From positions 141,207,009 to 141,271,008 of the forward strand of contig NC_134834.1 in NCBI RefSeq assembly GCF_004210375.1: 64,000 nt of DNA, read 5' to 3'. The notes beneath the pieces were generated by a model. It did not search any database. It saw nothing but the letters and a program-made list of their open reading frames with translations, and was not told the DNA's origin. The position numbers were made by a program, and so were the translations under genes. Shown in pieces: positions 23,387 through 34,730 of this stretch; within the stretch, counting starts at the first letter, position 1; every line of letters starts with the position of its first letter. This stretch comes from Tachypleus tridentatus (taxonomy: Eukaryota > Arthropoda > Merostomata > Xiphosura > Limulidae).

Positions 23387-23947
23387 AGCCTAAGTCATGA
23401 CAACAAATATGGTCTGTATTATTTCACGTGCAATTTTAAGCATCTCGAAATCTCTGGTTTTTATAAATTATTGGTATCACAGACTGGGTTTTATTTGTTT
23501 ATACTTTGCCGACTATGGTAACTAATACTCGGCCCTTCCACAATCATTGTACCGGGTATTTACGACTCGTAACAAAATGAATTTCAATTATGTCATAATT
23601 CTGTATATAAAATCAAACTAGATGTAGCAGTTTGAATAGTTAATTTATTTTAAAATGTTAAATTTGAAAAATGGAATGCTTTAAACTTTTCCATATTTAA
23701 AAATGATACAAAATCATCTACAGAATGATCTACCAGCTTTTAAACTTGGAATATACTCTATTTGGGATACATTTGTCCACTGTCTGGACCTAGGAAATCA
23801 AGGTTTCACTAACTTTCAGGTGCCACAAATGCAAAACACGCTCATAAATGTGAAATGCGTATGTTTAGTTACATTCTAAAGAACTTGTACTTTTTAAATT
23901 ATTATATTATACTGGTTATTGTTTATCGCTTTATACTGCACACATAC

Positions 23948-24330
23948 CTTTAAGTTTGTTCTTTTCGTGATGGCAAGGAATTGCTTTAGAGGAATGGTAC
24001 CTGTACGCTGCAGGCTGAGATCAGTTCTCAGCTCTACACGAGGAAAGATGGTGGGGACGATCCTGTCTATTGATGAAGGATTTTTCAGTCTCCACCTGCC
24101 TGGCTTGAAACCCACGGAATCCAAAACAGTGGGATCCGACACAAAACATGAGCGTTCAAAGTGATCTTGACAAAGCTTTGCCTGGTGTGAAAGAATCCAG
24201 TTCTTCCTATTGACCATCTGCACCCACTGTCGCCACCTTGCCAGTTCCTTCTCCTTGCACGGAAATGAAAAGAAACTTTTGCCCGATGGCGAACCGTTTT
24301 TACAACCATAAGCAACGCAGTAAACCATGT
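23948..24330 (-). CDS. THAP-type zinc finger, first exon
   Basis: MVYCVAYGCKNGSPSGKSFF begins the classic THAP domain at 24330. Zinc ligands follow the C2CH scheme: C4 and C9 at the start, then C and H in LCQDHFE near residue 55. The conserved W residues (RWRQWV) and the F..P after C..H are present, and the domain closes with the AVPTIF-box variant IVPTIFP (residues ~91-97). An upstream in-frame ATG at 24346 exists, but MVYC matches the usual family start. On the minus strand aacttaaag|gtatgtgtg gives a strong splice donor (exon end 23948). THAP domains bind DNA and are found in P-element and Kolobok transposons as well as host regulators. The remainder of the protein is not in view. Confidence 0.85.
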
Positions 24331-24676
24331 TATCATAAAAAAACATAAAGTAGCAATATCAAGACAAAAAATAGTCTCACAAAGTATGTAATCCGAAAAA
24401 AGCACCGATAGATTTACCTAAAACACCAGCACTGAAAGGAACGCAATGGTCGGCGCGCAACAAAGCGTGTTTGGCAACTATTATGTTATAGTTGTAAAAC
24501 GTCACGGAAACATCCGAACGACCCAGAGGAACTTGAGTTTGAGGGCCCGCATATTTTGTTTCATTTTTTATTCAAAAACTAAAGTGTTTAAAAATATGGC
24601 AACCACACAGGAATTATACCTAACCAAAGCACAGTTTCTAAGGCAGTTATTAACTTTGTTGAAAATTCACCTTTAG

Positions 24677-25620
24677 CTTCAGACAGGTGAAAACACCTAC
24701 CCAGATCAAAATTAAAGATATGCTCAGTAATAAATATATTTAACAAAACTTTCTTATTTAGAATGATTAGAATGTATTGTTTCATAATTTAGACGCGAAA
24801 AGTAGCCAAACAATGTTGCATAATACTGAAACTTGGCTGTGTGGTTGTAACTAAACATTCTTCTGTTGTGGCACCGTAGCATTTTGTAATTTCAATATTT
24901 TCAAAACCGATTAAACATACATTACGGCAACACTCAGCACCTTTGATTGTTTTAATTATTTGTTCTATGACTTGTAAAGAAAACAACAACAAATTGGATT
25001 GAATTACAGTGAATATTATTAAACACGAAATTTTCGCTTAGTGTTGAAGCGATGTTGTTGTAACAGCTATAGAACAACAAAGATATGACATTACAGGATT
25101 TATGGCTCTCGAATATGGTTTATTTCTATGCCTGTTTCAAGATCTCGGATTGTTTACGACATTTAAAAGGTTTCGATGCCTCTCTTAATTTTCCCCAATT
25201 TTAGTTAAAATATTAAAAATATAAAAATATTATAGACAAACTATTTACGTACTGGATGGAACAGAATTAAAAGAATAAAGTTATTTATTTTTACACTTGA
25301 AGATACCTCAGGGTCTGAATATAAAAATCGTAGTTAGTAGCATTACAGGCCTACTACCAATGTCTTGTTACAAGTATAATTAATTATAATCACACTCCAT
25401 CAGCTTAGAAAATGTGTTTACCATAAGATTTGTTGTCGTAACCAATTAATTATATAATCAGTATTCTTACCACTTCTGTGCTTGTTGTGTCTCAGTCGAC
25501 CTAATAAGCTCTAGTCTTGAGCGAAATAGGCGGTCGGCAATGGATAGAGGAAAGTGCAGTTGAAATATTATTGTACACGTTTGTTTTTGAAAAAGTCGTG
25601 ACTGCTTATAAAGTACTGCT
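24677..25620. other. No gene seen
   Basis: No recognised coding or repeat feature on either strand. Confidence 0.5.
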
Positions 25621-25746
25621 CCTCCCCGTAAGTACAGCGGTAAGTCTACAGATTTACAACACTAAAATCAGGGGTTCGATTCCTCTCGGTGGACTCAGCA
25701 GATAGCCCGATGTAGCTTTGCTATAAGAAAAATACAAACACACATA
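25621..25746 (+). repeat. tRNA-derived SINE, family 2-like
   Basis: A tRNA-like head (cccgtaagtacagcggtaag, B-box ggttcgattcc) is followed by cagatagcccgatgtagctt and tgctataagaaaaatacaaa. The tail shares the gatagccc..gtagctttg core with the other SINEs, but the head differs from family 1. Confidence 0.75.
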
Positions 25747-26334
25747 AAGTACTTGAGATAAGTAGAGTACAGAGAGTCGGTTTTGTAGATATGTAAACAA
25801 ACAAAAACGTTTGCTTTAACAATTAACAATTATAGTTATTTTTCCGAACTTATTTTACACCGAGTAACGTCACAAGCGTGAACTCAGAGTTATGATAATG
25901 GCTACGTATATTTTGGAGAACATAGTGTAAATGAATGGGAATGATTGACAATAAAACCTAACAGCGCATAATAGATCTGAATTTAGTGTAAACCGTAAAA
26001 TGGCGGATAAATGTGACAGAATATTAGCTATGTACAAATATTAATTGGTGCAATGTCGCCGCCATCTTTTAGTCAGTCTTCCGTTGAAAGAGTTTGTTAC
26101 GTAATACTTGAGTTTCCTTTCATACCAAAACCACCGATATCGACGATCGGAGATGGCGTTTATCCCTATTTATTTATTATAAATAAAACTAATAACACAC
26201 ACATACATCATAAGAACTAGAAATAAATCACGAATAAACAAGCACAAAAATAATTAGCGTATCATGACACTTATATAAAAATCATGAAATCAGTACACAG
26301 TATGGGCTCTCCGTATTTTTCATCAACTAATGGT
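25747..26334. promoter_or_regulatory. Promoter-like stretch with opposed YY1-type motifs
   Basis: At 25998..26009 aaaatggcggat and at 26055..26066 cgccgccatctt form two YY1-type motifs (AANATGGCGGC) in opposite orientation about 50 bp apart. A tgacg-type sequence (gtaacgtcac) lies at 25864. The first motif overlaps an ATG that opens only 14 codons. Such motif pairs mark many animal promoters, but no gene is recognised on either side, so this is suggestive only. Confidence 0.25.
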
Positions 26335-26700
26335 AGATGAGGTAAGGGTGTAAATTTTGTGTACTTAGAATTTTATAAAATATTTGATAAGGTGATACTT
26401 AAAAGACTTATAAAAATATCTCTATAGGTGTAGTGGATAAATTGGCTAACTGGACAGAAGAGTGGCTGTATGAAAGAAAGTAAAGGGTTGTTATAAACAG
26501 AATTCAGTGAAAATTAATTAATGTCATAAGTTGGATACCTCAAGGCTAAGCTTTATAACCTCTTCCTTTTGATTTATACCAATGATATAGATGAAGGAAT
26601 GGCCAATAAATGACTTATATTTGTTAATAATATTAAAGTCTTGAGTGCTGCTAGCTGTGAGGATACTATTGATTTACAAAAGAATTTATATCACTTAGTG
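26335..26700 (+). pseudogene. Non-LTR retrotransposon RT, 5' part before hAT insertion
   Basis: With frame breaks the plus strand reads FYKIFDKVILKRLI, then GVVDKLANW, then LFLLIYTNDIDEGMANK and KVLSAASCEDTIDLQKN. These correspond to the FDKV.H..L, W...WL, PLLF..Y.NDI and FADD blocks of a jockey/CR1-type LINE reverse transcriptase (FADD is decayed to FVNN). The reading resumes at 32236 after the hAT element. Confidence 0.75.
26693..26700. repeat. Left target-site duplication of 5.5-kb hAT
   Basis: acttagtg immediately left of the element; a perfect copy is at 32228..32235. Eight bases is the hAT signature length. Confidence 0.95.
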
Positions 26701-29700
26701 CAGCCCTGGATTAACCATTAAGCAAAATAAGCACATGCTTAGGGCACCAAGAGAAGGGGGAGCATCACAGAGTTTTTCCCCTAACTATCATGCCCTTAAC
26801 TCTCTTACTGCCACACTCAACTTTAGTCGATTTTTTTGTAATTGCCCTTATCTGCCGTGTTCGACTTCGCTCTGCATTGTTAAAAAAAACAAACAAAAAA
26901 CGTTTTATTTGGCTCGATGAGTGACTAAAGTTTCGAGAAACTACTAAACTATGTATCCGAAGTAAGAAGTAATTGATTTGCAAAACATAATATTATGTTT
27001 CCCTATTAAACTTAACAAATGAGCAATATGTTGATAAAGCTTCAGGTAAAAGATGATCGTATGTTATATTTTTTTCAATCATTACTTCTGTTGTGGCTAT
27101 TTATAAGAAATTATAGGCAGTGGAACTGTTTTGCCTTTTACTGCTTTATTCAGTCACATCTACAGAAAAATAAGTGTATAATACATAAATCGAACGAAAT
27201 GATGCCAAATGTGGACAGAGACGTGGCTAATTTTATGTTTTTTTCAAATTCTGCTTTCGTACGTTGCATTTGATTATTGTCTCGTTTGTTTTAGTTGTAT
27301 TTGCATTAATATGACATTTTTCATGCGTGTTTTGTAATATTTTTTATAAGTATGTTACTCTCTGAAGCTCATCTGAGCCTTAATTTTTTGGCTTCAAACA
27401 ATTTGCTGTAAAAAAACAAACCTCCTTTATGTGTGAGTACATATTTTGAAATTTATCATACCAAGAAAAAATTTAGAAAGGAATGCCACTGTCCATAGAT
27501 TACATGTAACCTATAAGAATATTTGGGCATGTATGTATTCCTTTGTGATTATGTTATAATATAAACAGATCTGAAGTTGGTATTTACTTAGGGGATAGAT
27601 AAAGGGCGCCGGGTCTTGATATGATTTAAGACCGAGCACCCTTGTTTTAATCTCCATTAATAAATAGCCAACAAAATTTTGTAAAATATGTTATTTTTAG
27701 ATCCAAAAATGGAGACCACAATTATATTCTCCTTACTTCTTCCTTGATTCTATCCTGATGTCATAATGCTTCGACCCGACTCGGCCCTCTGGTGATATTT
27801 TTTATGAGATGGATGAACAATCCGAGACAGAAATACGGAGACAACGACGAGAATCTTTCAGGTGTAATTCAACTATTCTGCGACTATAAATTTAGATCGT
27901 TATATGTTCTATTACATTTCTGAAAAGCTGGGAAAACAATTGATTGATCGAAGCAGTCTAAAGGAGATAATTCGACTTTTTACGTCAAATTGCGTAAGAT
28001 TTCGACATGCACGACAACATGATTCTTAACGTTGTTATGCATACACTATACTACACTATAGTAGTAGTAGTACAGTACTGTGGTCATACTAAGATACTGT
28101 AAAGAACCGACAAATCAACAAAATCAGTTTAGGATTGTCTGAAAAAGTACAAGAATTGAACAAATTCATGTGAGCAAAGTTAGTACTGAGTACCAGGCTT
28201 AACGTTAGTGGCCTCAGTTGTAATGTCTTAGCATTAGACCTAATGTTAGTGTTATCTGAGAACTGAGTGACAATAACGTTAGGCCTAAATAACGTAATTA
28301 ATTTAGTGTAGGTACACTGGAAACGCTACTGTAGCCTGGAATAATAAAGTGGACTATTCCCAATTTAAGGCCGCCGTTTTGAATTTGCCTTCGCATCCAG
28401 GCATGCAGATAATGTTTCAGACATATACCTATTTTGTTGGTTCATCTGAAGTCCCCAGGTCAAAACTGAGCTCAAAGTTGAGGTTACAACTCATTCTTCA
28501 GATATTTGGCTAGGCCTAACCCAGTATTTAGTAGTTCGACCTGCAGTACAGTTTACAATTAATTATATGTTATGTATGTGTATCAGTACAGAATGATCAC
28601 TGTGATCACAAATTGTTTTGGAATACTTTTGGCTCATAATGGATTTGCATATTATCACTGACATTGCTTCTTGCATACAGCTACCATAGCACCAACCTTG
28701 AAACTTTTGCAATGACTGAAAACTAATTCTCCTAAAATGAATTGAAGCCAGTCTAGAATCGATTTCAGACTGGTCTACAATGGTTTTCAACCAATCAGAA
28801 TGCAACAAATCAATAAATGCATTTATGAATTTATGTTTATGTGCTAATGGACCTAGGTCCTAGTATAACTTTTTGACAATCTTTATTTAAATGTAGACCT
28901 AGAGTTTAGTATGTTTGACTGTCTTACCAACGTTTTTCTTTATGAATTTCAGTGTTTTTCTAATCATTATAACTAGTTTTTGTATGTTTTTATTTTTGTT
29001 TCTATATTTTGCAGATTGCAAAATGAAACGTGTTCAGTTAAGTGGTGTACAAAAGAGAAAACTGGCAAAACAGAACCAACAAGAGGCTTTGGATTTAGTG
29101 GCCAAGACTGGAAAGCTAATTTTTTCACTCAACTAACACAACATGATCTTCCAAATCAAAACCCATCTCTGTCATCAGAAGTCACTTGTACTGCATCTGT
29201 CTCTGATAAGACTGAAGTTGAACCAAGCTTCACATCTATAAGTACTACTTTGTACACTTCAAGGTCAGAACATCATGATGACGTTTAGGTGTCACAGGCT
29301 TGCTCAACTGGCACAAGTCTCACAGCTGATCTCACTTTGCCTGTAAATTCTCCTGATATCTCTAGTGTTAATGTTGATGCTAGTTGCTCTATAAGACAGT
29401 CTGAAGTTGAAATACTTGTTGAAAACGAAAATCTACTGGACTATGGTAAAATGCTTCAGTCCACAAAAGATGAAAAACTAAAGCAAAATATCCAGGGTTG
29501 TGACTCGATTTTTCTGCTGATGATGTGGCTTATTGGATTGGTTGTGGATCCACTGACTGTCAACACCACAGTGGACCATTTGGCAAATCTTGCCAGACTT
29601 TCAATAGTGGCAAACCAACGAGATACTGTTCACAAAAACATTTCTTTGGGCTAAAAGCCAATGATGAGCAACACAAGAAAAAGCGATTATTGTATTCACC

Positions 29701-32227
29701 ATCAACAGGGGCAGTTTACTGCTTTGTTTGTATTCTTTTTGCCCCAAATTTTCCTCGTGTTTTGTTGAAAGAAAACCACAGACAAGGGAACTGGCTTGGA
29801 GAAATCAGCGAGCCGACAGTATTTGCTGCCGAAATACTGCTGTAATTGATCATAGTGAAAGAAGCACTACTCACCGAGACTGTATGCTAACATACTTAAC
29901 TTGCAGACAAGGTTTAGGCTTACGACAAGAGTTGGAAAAACAAATTAAAGAAGAGTGCAATTACAAGGAATATGTCTTGGAGCGTGTAATAGCTGTGACT
30001 CGTACCTCAGCTTAACGTGGCCTGGCTTTTCGAGGAACAGGTGAAAAATTTGGTTCACTGCAGAATGGGAATTTTTAGAACTCTTAAGTCAGTTTTATAC
30101 ATTTTTAGCAGGGCACATTTCGAAATATGGAAATTCTGGAAAAGGAAATCCTTCTTAGTTGTCCAAAGCCACCTGTGAATAACTCATTAAACCAATGGCT
30201 CAGGAAGTCCGCGCGTTCATTGTTGATGAAGAAAATTCTTCTGGTTTTTTTAACTTGTCAGTTGACTCGAAGCCAGATCTATCACATATATATCAGTGAA
30301 GTGTTGTACTTTGATACGTAAAAGATGGGTAGCCTATTGAACGCTTTTTAACTTTTCTAGAACTGAAAAGTCATACCAGTGAAGAAATGGCAAACTAGGT
30401 ATTGCAGTACTTACATGAAATTTGCAAACTTAATTTTTCAAAATGTAGGGTCAGTCTTACGACAATGCTTCTAACATGTCTGGGTGTTATAAGGGGATAT
30501 AGCAAAAGATTTTAGAAGAAAACAAGTTTGTTATATATGTTCCCTGTGCAGCCCATTCACTAAATCTGGTAGGCCGAAGTGCTGTTGACTGCTGTTAAAG
30601 TAGTAGTTAATTTTTTCTCCACAACGCGTTTGCTCTATACATTTTTTCAGCCTCAAGTAGCCGGTGGAAAATTTTTAAAACTTATCTTGGAAGTGAAAGT
30701 GTGTTAAAATCCCTCTCTGATACCAGATGGGAGGCACATACTACAGCAACAACAGCAATTTTGAAGTCTTTCTTTAAGATTTTGGAAGCTTTAGAATGTC
30801 TAGTTGAAGACCCGTTACAAAAGGGAGACACTAGAAGAAAAGCAGATAATATTGCAAATAAGATGCAAGAGCTAGAATTTGTTTTTATGTTGATCATGTG
30901 GGATGAGATTTTGCAAAAGTTTCATAAAGCAAGTCAAGTTCTGCAAAATGAGGATATAAACTTAAAAACAAGTGCAAATCTATACGGGTCATTAGCTGAC
31001 CAACTACGCACTTTAAGGGATTACTTTGAAAGATCTGAAGCAGTTGCAAAGGAAATACTACCATATATTGATTACAATGCAGCTAAAACTCGCAAACGTA
31101 TCAAAAAGAAGGAACTCAGTGAAGGAAATACACGATAACTAGATCTGAATGCCAGAGATAAATTTCGTATCACCATCTTCTACACAATTGTTGACAAACT
31201 AGAAACCCAGATGTGATGAAGAGGAGAGGTGTACAAAGAAATAACAAATAGATTTTCTCAAATTATGTCACTTCATCTGCTGAAACTGAAAGGTACTCTA
31301 AGTGTTCCCAGAAACTAACTGATGCTTACCCAGAGGACTTGGACACTAATATCTCTGCCGAGCTTCAGGAATTTCACTCATATGTGCGCCATAAGTTCCG
31401 TGCAACAAAAACTGTAAAAACCAGATTCAGTCACGCTATTTTAAAAATAATTTCAGAAGACAAAACTGTGTGTGCGTTTTGTAATGTAGACATTGCATTG
31501 CGTATATGTTTAACATTAAAGGTCACAAATTGCACAGCTGAGCGTTCATTTTCTCAGCTCAAGCATATTAAAAATCCCAACAGAACAACTATGCGACAAG
31601 ACAGGCTGGATGCCTTTTCTCTGCTAAGCATAGAAGCAGATTTGTTACGCCTAATTAGTTTTGAGAACTTGATCAAGGACTTTGCAATTAAAAACCTAGA
31701 AGAAAACTTTTTAAAATTTAAATAAATATTAAAGTATAAGTAAATAATTTGCTTACAGGGTTTTTAATTCAAAGTGAGTAACTGTTAACATCAAAGTGAG
31801 AATGTTTTGAATAAAAGGGTTTTGAGTGAATATTTCATTTTTGTTAACATCAGAGTGTAAATTTGTGAATGTCAATGTGAGAATTATTAACTCAGAGTGA
31901 AAACAAACATGCAATAAAAATAATTCTTTTTAATTATCATTAATCAAAGAAGTGATTTCCCTCATCACTTCTAAATAAAAGGCTTCAGTCACTGCTCGAT
32001 TTTGATCCATGCTCAATCTGTTAAATAAATAAAATAAAAAGTTTTTATTTAATATAGTTATGAGGTGTGACTTGGAAGAAAACTGAAAGTTATACATTTT
32101 CAAACTTTTATTTCACTTTGAGCACTTAATGAGTCTTAATGTCTTGTTAGTTAAGCAATGGAGGGACTGAGGGGGGCACCATTGTTGGGATGTGCTTAGG
32201 GCATCAGTTGCCCTTAATTCGACCATG
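26701..32227 (+). mobile_element. hAT DNA transposon, 5.53 kb, nested in a LINE
   Basis: The boundaries are set by a perfect 8-bp duplication acttagtg. The left end reads cagccctggattaacc with gcttagggca at +34; the right end read inward is catggtcgaattaagggc with gccctaagca further in. The ends are thus related inverted repeats around ATTAA, diverged in their first bases. A transposase gene of the ZMYM1-like type occupies 29023..31725, after a probable 5' intron ending in ttttgcag at 29014. Flanking LINE sequence reads through across the element. Confidence 0.95.
29023..31725 (+). pseudogene. hAT transposase, ZMYM1-like (TTF-type zinc finger, DUF4371)
   Basis: The ATG at 29023 follows a good 3' splice site (cttttgtt-type tract, gcag at 29014) and starts MKRVQLSGVQKRKLAKQNQQ. 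After shifts, DVAYWIGCGSTDC..and RLLYSPSTGAVYCFVC mark the TTF-type zinc finger (29500..29740). The DUF4371/RNase H core gives GLAFRGTGEKFGS, FNLSVDSKPDLSH and SLSDTRWEAH, and the C-terminus NCTAERSFSQLKHIKNPNRT is the hAT dimerisation block. In-frame stops (for example near 30015 and 30320) and several frameshifts break it. Domain order and total length fit a near-complete transposase related to vertebrate ZMYM1/52K-type proteins. Confidence 0.92.
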
Positions 32228-32235
32228 ACTTAGTG
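32228..32235. repeat. Right target-site duplication of 5.5-kb hAT
   Basis: acttagtg, identical to 26693..26700. Confidence 0.95.
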
Positions 32236-32880
32236 AGTTGGGCAAATAAAGGGCAGATGAGTTTTAATTATCATAAATGTAAGATAATGTATGTGAATTA
32301 TCATAATTTGAAATGTAAGCATAATTTGGAAGGGGAATGACCTTAACAGTGATATGGAAGGGATTTTTTTTTTCAGTTCCTAAAGCAGTGTGCTGTTGCT
32401 AGTGGTAGGGCAAATAAGATTTTAGGTTAAATCTACAGAAATGTTGAATACAAGACCAAAGAAATGATAATTTCACTGGTTAAACATATTTGAAGTAGTG
32501 TGTTCGGTCTTCGGTCTCACATTAGGAAAAACATTGAATTGTTGTAAAGAATTTAGAGAAGGGCTACACGAATGATAACTAAGATGGAAAGGTTGTAACA
32601 CATAGAGAAGTTAAGATCTCTAAAATTGTTTTCTTTTTAAAAATACGAGTTAGAATCTGATTAAGGTGTTTAAAATCATTAAGAAACTCGATAGTGTTGA
32701 CGCATCATCTCTTTAAGAAATTATTCACTAAAATAATTGCACTAAATATTATGAAAACTAGGTGGAATAAAATATATATAATTAGTGTTTTTAGTCACTG
32801 TAAAAAGGAAAGAAAGAAATTAGCAATGAAAAATAAAGATAATGAGAAAAAGATAACAAAGTATCTTAACCGTTAATATT
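32236..32880 (+). pseudogene. Non-LTR retrotransposon RT, 3' part after hAT insertion
   Basis: Continues the LINE interrupted at 26700. NWANKGQMSFNYHKCK is the conserved W...W.M.FN..KC block that directly follows the L-rich segment left of the insertion. Later phrases DLIKVFKIIKKLDSVD match the C-terminal domain of jockey/CR1-type LINE ORF2. Many stops and shifts; no poly-A tail is obvious. Confidence 0.75.
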
Positions 32881-33952
32881 TCCTTGAATTTTACACTTAT
32901 TATGTTTCTAGAGAAACATTAATTATCTGATTGAGTAATTATCGTGTAATTGGTGCCAGCTTTCTTCAAATAGTTTTTCATTTTGTGGACAGTAGAGAGT
33001 TTTGGACCAACTTTATAGTGACTTTATTACATGATTATAAGTCATATTCATGTACTCATTTCTTTTATGGGTAATGTTTCTAAAATTAATTTTTATATCA
33101 TTTTGCTTCTTGCTGGAATAATGTACCAAACTATCATCTTCAAGTTATGATTGTCACAATCAAACTGTAGCGTTTTGTTAATTATCGGTTGATAGTTGTA
33201 AACCATTAAACTATTTATATCGTTTTTAATTTTGTGTGAAAATAAGTTGTCGATTAATCCATTCAATGGAACAATTCCATCAGACTCACAATACATATTA
33301 TCCTTTTGTATAAAAGATTGTTTTTACAGTGTTTCACCTGTATGCTGTATTAAATGTGTTGTATGGTATTAATTTGAACGTTTTATGTTTGATATTTCTT
33401 GTAGTATTAAACATTCTATTCCATCAAATTTTAAAATCATCAGAGAAAGGTTGTCCCGGGCCGAAACTATACAATGGGTTATCTGTGCTCTGCTCATCAC
33501 GGTTTCTAAAACCCAGTTTCCCGTGATATCTGTTTCGCATTATCTGTTTTTTATGTTATATGTTTCATATCTATAGTCTCTTTTTTGTTTTAGATTATTC
33601 AAGCATTAGTTAATCGTGTGTACGAAGTTTTAACTTTGAATGGTTTCAATTTGGAACTTCTTACCTATAGAAATTAGTTCCAGGCACTTTTCCTTACTAA
33701 ATAACTTCAGGTAATTAAATCAAATGTTCACAAACTGCTGGACTTTAAAGTTTTTTATTATATTATCATGAAAGATAAAAGAGAGTTTAATTAAGTAACG
33801 TAAATTAGCAGCTTGAAACGCTTTTCATCTACTACAGCTCGACAGTCGTCTCAAACAGATATTTCCTGAAGTTCCCGTTGTCTCGTTCCGAAAAAGTAGA
33901 ACTAAAAAGATATCCTTGTTTACACAAAAATAACTTACATTCCGTCCCAGAA
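32881..33952. other. No gene; small SINE family 2 piece
   Basis: No coding region recognised. At about 33455..33535 the minus strand contains gatgagcagagcacagataa with a decayed head, a partial SINE of family 2. Confidence 0.45.
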
Positions 33953-34217
33953 CGGCCTGGCATGGCCAAGCGCGTAAGGCGTGCGACTCGTAATCTGAGG
34001 GTCGCGGGTTCGAGCCCGCGTCGCGCTAAACATGCTTGCCCTCCCAGCCGTGGGGGTGTATAATGTGACGGTTAATCCCACTATTCGTTGGTAAAAGAGT
34101 AGCCCAAGAGTTGGCGGTGGGTGGTGATGACTAGCTGCCTTCCCTCTAGTCTTACACTGCTAAATTAGGGACGGCTAGCACAGATAGCCCTCGAGTAGCT
34201 TTGTTCGAAATTCCAAA
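33953..34217 (+). repeat. tRNA-derived SINE, family 1, with target-site duplication
   Basis: A full copy: cggcctggcatggccaagcg (A-box region), gcgactcgtaatctgag (anticodon loop CTCGTAA as in tRNA-Thr CGT), ggttcgagccc (B-box), body, and tail agctttgttcgaaattccaa. It is flanked by the 10-bp duplication cgtcccagaa at 33943..33952 and 34218..34227. It is the best reference copy for this family in the window. Confidence 0.97.
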
Positions 34218-34257
34218 CGTCCCAGAATGGTTGTCGTACATGCAATAACGCTCGTTA

Positions 34258-34730
34258 TCAAACCTGCAAATTCATAAAAACCACTGACTCATTTTCTGAC
34301 AAGCGCAAATAGCCCTCGTGTAGCTTTGCGCGAAATTCAAAACCAACAAGAACTGAAATGACAAGCGCAATCAAAGAAATTTTAAAATATCTAAAGAAAT
34401 CACTTATGAAACAAAAAACACCATTTATCTTACACTGTGTAAAAAATGTAATCATCAACACGTGGGACATATAAAAACAACTCTAAGAGAACATTTTAAC
34501 AATAATAAATATACCTGTCGCTCAACACTTCAACCAACACAGTCACTCCATTAACGATGTTATTCTCACTGGCATTGAAACAGGATTGAAAACTAAACCA
34601 GATAGAGAAACAGAAGAAGCATACTGGATTGCCAAGCTAAACACCGTTCAACCTTACGGAATTAATCTAGATCCAGGAATCAGTGATCTTCGATCATTAG
34701 TTTCATCTCTGTCAGAAAAAGAAAAATAGC
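34258..34730 (+). pseudogene. GIY-YIG endonuclease remnant of a retroelement (second lineage)
   Basis: Plus strand, with a frameshift near 34540: TIYLTLCKKCNHQHVGHIKT, TLREHFNNNKY, then GLKTKPDRETEEAYWIAKLN and TVQPYGIN. The C..C, the YVG-like HVGHIK core, the R..EH and the terminal E..WI..L.T..PYG.N pattern match the GIY-YIG domain attached to some Penelope-like or LINE polymerases. It differs clearly from the FYIGETSRK type at 10.6 kb. The SINE tail at 34309..34358 interrupts its 5' part. Confidence 0.65.
34309..34358 (+). repeat. Extremely 5'-truncated SINE with 12-bp duplication
   Basis: Only the last 50 bp of SINE family 1 are present (atagccctcgtgtagctttg, gcgaaattcaaaacc, short A-rich tail). 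Perfect 12-bp copies tgacaagcgcaa flank it at 34297..34308 and 34359..34370. This is a retrotransposition event that kept only the 3' tail. Confidence 0.9.

Larger units (their letters stand above)
22897..24672. mobile_element. Putative TTAA-target DNA transposon with THAP gene
   Basis: The outermost bases are inverted: aggtgaatttt on the left (22897) and aaaattcacct on the right (24662..24672). They are flanked by ttaa on the left (22893..22896) and ttag on the right (24673..24676). Further in, both ends share gtgacgt and aatagttgccaaac in inverted orientation (23085..23108 and about 24463..24511). Two exons begin inside the ends and point inward (23142 plus, 24330 minus). TTAA duplication together with a THAP protein recalls the Kolobok superfamily; piggyBac also uses TTAA. 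No transposase core is present, so it would be an internally deleted copy. Confidence 0.55.

Noticed and set aside
24085..24405. 106-codon minus-strand frame
   Set aside because: Overlaps the THAP exon in another frame; the THAP frame has the zinc ligands and AVPTIF-type box.
33953..34030. Possible functional tRNA-Thr (CGT)
   Set aside because: The head has A- and B-box and a CTCGTAA loop, but stems are mispaired and it is joined to a SINE body with target duplications.
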